Below are positions 61,717-64,000 of a stretch of 64,000 bases of DNA, piece after piece. The notes under the pieces were generated by a model, which saw only the letters and a program-made list of their open reading frames with translations, ran no database searches and was not told the origin of the DNA. This DNA is from JASHPR01 sp963808705. Its GTDB lineage: Bacteria > Actinomycetota > Actinomycetes > Streptosporangiales > Streptosporangiaceae. The stretch covers positions 558,001-622,000 of the forward strand of contig CAWEHB010000005.1 of assembly GCA_963808705.1 (NCBI GenBank). Reading direction: 5' to 3'. Each line of letters starts with the position of its first letter. Position 1 is the stretch's first letter. The position numbers and the translations under genes were made by a program.

Positions 61717-62661
61717 GTGAGTGCCGTTTCGGCTAGTCCCGCCGCGTTGGGGTCTGGGGTGTTGCTGGATCCGGTCCGTGCCTTGCAGCATGCGCTGTAC
61801 CGGGCGGCCAAGGCCGATCCCGGGCGGAGGTTCCACGCGCTGTATGACAAGGTCAGCCGCAGTGACGTGCTGTGGCGCGCGTGGGTCGCGGTGCGCTGGA
61901 ATAACGGCGCGCCGGGCATTGACAAGGTCACCTTGGGCCAGGTCGAGGAGTACGGCGTTGCCCGGCTTCTCGGCGAGCTGGCCGCCGGGCTGAGGGAGGG
62001 CCGCTACCGTCCGCTGCCTGCCCGGCGGGTGTTCATACCCAAGCCGGGAACCACAGAGCAGAGGCCGTTGTCGATTCCTCCGGTTCGTGACCGGATCGTG
62101 CAGGCCGCGGCGAAGATCGTGCTCGAGCCGGTCTTCGAGGCGGACTTCCTGCCGTGCAGCTTCGGGTTCCGCCCGAGGCGGTCGGCGCACGATGCCTTGC
62201 AGGTGCTCATCGATGAGTGCTGGCGGGGCCGGCGGTGGGTGGTCGAGACGGACATCGCCTCCTGCTTTTCGGCGATTCCGCATGAGAAGTTGATGCAGGC
62301 GGTGCAGGAGCGCGTCTGCGACCAGTCCGTGCTGAAGCTGCTGCGCGTGATGCTGCGCGCGGGGGTGATGGAGGACGGGCAGCTTCGGCGGCCGGTCACC
62401 GGGACCCCCCAGGGCGGGGTGATCAGCCCTGTCATGTGCAACGTCTACCTGCACCGGCTCGACCGGGCGTGGGACGGGCACGACGGGATCCTGGCCCGGT
62501 TCGCTGACGATCTGGTCGTGATGTGCTGGTCCCGCGGCCAGGCCGAGCGGGCGCTGGAGCGCCTGACGGTCCTGCTGGCTGATCTCGGCCTGGAGCCGAA
62601 GGCGGCCAAGACCCGCATCGTGCGTGCGCCACGCGCGCAAGAGGGAGAGGTTGTCATGTAG
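61717..62661 (+). CDS. ltrA: Group II intron reverse transcriptase, truncated by intron insertion
   Basis: 314 residues from GTG 61717 (AGGGAGGGG upstream). RT blocks are present: FIPKPGTTEQRPLSIPPVRDR, FGFRPRRSAHDAL, VETDIASCFSAI, TPQGGVISP and the catalytic FADD at 262-265. The frame should continue with the X/maturase and HNH regions, but after KTRIV the coding changes abruptly at 62624. The last ~12 residues (RAPRAQEGEVVM) are read from the second intron, then a stop. It could only work if the second intron splices out first. Confidence 0.9.
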   Translation: MSAVSASPAALGSGVLLDPVRALQHALYRAAKADPGRRFHALYDKVSRSDVLWRAWVAVRWNNGAPGIDKVTLGQVEEYGVARLLGELAAGLREGRYRPLPARRVFIPKPGTTEQRPLSIPPVRDRIVQAAAKIVLEPVFEADFLPCSFGFRPRRSAHDALQVLIDECWRGRRWVVETDIASCFSAIPHEKLMQAVQERVCDQSVLKLLRVMLRAGVMEDGQLRRPVTGTPQGGVISPVMCNVYLHRLDRAWDGHDGILARFADDLVVMCWSRGQAERALERLTVLLADLGLEPKAAKTRIVRAPRAQEGEVVM

Positions 62662-64000
62662 GTAGGAACCTCGATCGATTGTGCTGCTGCGTGGGAGATG
62701 AAGGTTGTGGCCCTTCGGCGTCGCTCTTCGGGGAGAGGCGTCAAACCGCCCACTGCGGCATTGGCTGAAGACCGTTGTCGTGAGCGAGTGGGAAAAGGCG
62801 CACATGATGCGTCAGGTGGGGATCGGGAAGGCGAGCGCGAGCGAATCGCCGTCGACGTGCCGAAATTAGTTTCAGGTGGCATCAAAACTGGGGCGAGCAC
62901 GAGGTTCCAGGATGAGTCTGGCGGGGACCCGGTTACTGGCCAGGCGGTGCCCGGCATATAGGCGACGCGAGCCCGGTCTGCGGCTTTCACGTGGAACGTG
63001 GGAAGGCTGGCCCCGATACTGCCGCCAGCAGGGCGGCGAGAGGGAGCGCGCTCAAGCGGGCGGAACCTGCGAGGCGCTGAGTACCGTTGCGGGGCTGGCA
63101 TTCGGACCGGCTCATAGTAGTGACGAAGCTCCTGTAATGGGGGTGGAGCGAAGGGGCCGGACTGTCCTGGTGAAGTTCGTTCGGGCAACCAGTGGATTCT
63201 GGGAGGGATCGGGTGGGCGAGCCGAAGTCGAGGGAGAAGCCCTTCAGTATTTCGAAGTGGCTTGTGTGGGAGGCATACCAGAGAGTCAAGGCCAATCAGG
63301 GGGCGCCGGGAGTGGACGGGTGCTCGATCGAGGACTTCGAGGCTGATCTGGGGAACAATCTCTACCAGGTATGGAATCGGATGTCTTCGGGGAGTTACTT
63401 CCCGCCGCCGGTGCTGGCGGTGGAAATACCGAAATCGCATGGCGGGGTGAGGATCCTCGGCGTGCCGACCGTCGCAGACAGAATCGCGCAGACAGCGGTA
63501 GCCATGGAACTGGAGAAAGGAGCGGAGCCGAAGTTCCATCCCGACTCCTATGGGTACCGGCCGAAGCGGTCCGCGCTGGATGCGGTGGGAACATGCCGGA
63601 AACGCTGCTGGGAGGATGACTGGGTAGTTGATTTGGACATCCAGAAATTCTTCGACAGCGTGAATCATTCACTGATGGTCAAGGCGGTCGAGGCTAACAC
63701 TGATCAGCCGTGGGTGGTGCTGTATGTGAAGCGCTGGCTTGTGGCGCCGATCCAGCACTCCGACGGGTCCCTGCACGAGCGGAACAAAGGAACGCCGCAA
63801 GGCTCGGCTGTTTCGCCCGTGCTGGCTAACCTATTCCTCCACTATGCATTCGACGCCTGGATGGCACGGAACTTCCCGGCCGTCCGGTTCGAGAGATACG
63901 TGGACGATGCGGTGGTCCACTGTGCGGACCTGCGGCAGGCGACAATGCTGCGGGATGCGATCGGCCGGCGGATGGTCGAGGTCGGACTGCAACTGCATCC
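62624..64000 (+). mobile_element. Group II intron 2 inserted in the RT gene of intron 1 (partial)
   Basis: A second GTGCG start lies at 62624-62628 (GTGCGCCACGCGCAAG); an overlapping GTGCG at 62620 makes the boundary uncertain by four bases. About 589 bases of ribozyme sequence follow. They include GTAGTGACGAAGCTCCTGTA and a nearby GGTGGAGCGAAGGGG, hallmarks of the region ahead of group II intron ORFs. A different reverse transcriptase begins at 63213 and is cut by the window edge. The two introns' leaders are not alike, so this is not a tandem duplication. Confidence 0.75.
63213..64000 (+). CDS. ltrA: Group II intron reverse transcriptase of intron 2, partial
   Basis: 262 codons from GTG 63213 (GGGAGG upstream) to the window end, with no stop. 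RT features are WEAYQRVKANQGAPGVDGCS, EIPKSHGGVRILGVP, YGYRPKRSALDAV, VDLDIQKFFDSV, GTPQGSAVSP and the catalytic YVDD near 63897-63908. Codon usage is clearly less GC3-biased (AAA, AGA, ATA, TTG) than neighbouring chromosomal genes, indicating recent transfer. Maturase and endonuclease parts would lie beyond the edge. Confidence 0.92.
   Translation, partial: MGEPKSREKPFSISKWLVWEAYQRVKANQGAPGVDGCSIEDFEADLGNNLYQVWNRMSSGSYFPPPVLAVEIPKSHGGVRILGVPTVADRIAQTAVAMELEKGAEPKFHPDSYGYRPKRSALDAVGTCRKRCWEDDWVVDLDIQKFFDSVNHSLMVKAVEANTDQPWVVLYVKRWLVAPIQHSDGSLHERNKGTPQGSAVSPVLANLFLHYAFDAWMARNFPAVRFERYVDDAVVHCADLRQATMLRDAIGRRMVEVGLQLH

Larger units (their letters stand above)
61128..64000 (+). mobile_element. 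Group II intron 1, interrupted by a second intron; 3' end outside the window
   Basis: The 5' boundary is the conserved GTGCG at 61128-61132 (GTGCGCCCAGCAGAGC). About 589 bases of structured, non-coding RNA domains precede a reverse transcriptase at 61717. Near the end of this part lies a CCGTAGTACCGGTTGAGCCG-type segment typical of the region before the intron ORF. The ORF is broken after 62623 by another intron, so the remaining ORF and domains V-VI would lie beyond it, if still present. The 5' exon (61000-61127) contains no recognised gene. Confidence 0.7.

Noticed and set aside
62698..63200. Short open frames ahead of the second reverse transcriptase
   Set aside because: They lie in the structured RNA region of a group II intron and lack coding bias.

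Overview
The window is about 70% G+C with strong GC bias at third codon positions. Its gene content (propane-type diiron monooxygenase, ECF42/DGPF sigma cassette, DUF3040, VKOR/DUF929 pair, CGNR regulator, leaderless starts) points to a soil actinomycete of the Actinomycetota. The species cannot be named from sequence alone. Most of the DNA looks like chromosomal accessory metabolism. The only clear mobile DNA is at the right end.

Layout. 1-13.5 kb: an acetate-transporter fragment, a Fis/GAF activator, and a divergent operon prmA-prmB-prmC-prmD, amidohydrolase, DUF59 Fe-S protein, Zn alcohol dehydrogenase, GroEL and an NRAMP metal transporter. This is a self-contained alkane/ketone oxidation module that carries its own chaperonin and apparently its own metal supply. 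Matching palindromes lie on either side of the divergent intergenic region. 13.5-14.3 kb: two small unknown proteins. 14.3-22.4 kb, minus strand: a tightly overlapped operon of a molybdenum hydroxylase (coxL/S/M-like), a glutamine-synthetase-like ligase, a FluG-type amidohydrolase, an M20 amidohydrolase and MarR. This is a candidate nitrogen-compound catabolic pathway, and the last two genes are joined in one reading frame.

23-31 kb: an MFS exporter, a single-chain heterodimer-type ABC exporter with its MarR regulator, and a VKOR plus thioredoxin-like DUF929 pair. 31.1-35.3 kb: a molybdate/tungstate ABC transporter with an XRE/PBP-like regulator. The ATPase gene has a +1 frameshift that fuses it to the regulator, and a leaderless promoter with a palindromic operator precedes the binding protein. 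This system could supply molybdenum to the hydroxylase. 35.3-50 kb: ordinary genes (epimerase, PPOX, PEBP, CGNR/EamA divergent pair, aminotransferase, SHMT, lipoprotein, ECF42/DGPF/RibD-like cassette, PP2C-like protein, membrane protein).

49.8-61 kb: FAD monooxygenase, a shrunken NMT1/THI5-like binding protein, Lhr helicase, D,D-carboxypeptidase, a sulfatase C-domain fragment, YbaK, a phospholipase C-like phosphoesterase, an arginase remnant and an HD-domain protein. 61.1-64 kb: a group II intron whose reverse transcriptase is interrupted by a second, different group II intron that runs off the window.

Several genes (binding protein, CGNR, EamA, internal MarR, YbaK) have a TANNNT -10 box 6-8 bases before the start codon and no clear ribosome site, so leaderless transcription appears common here.
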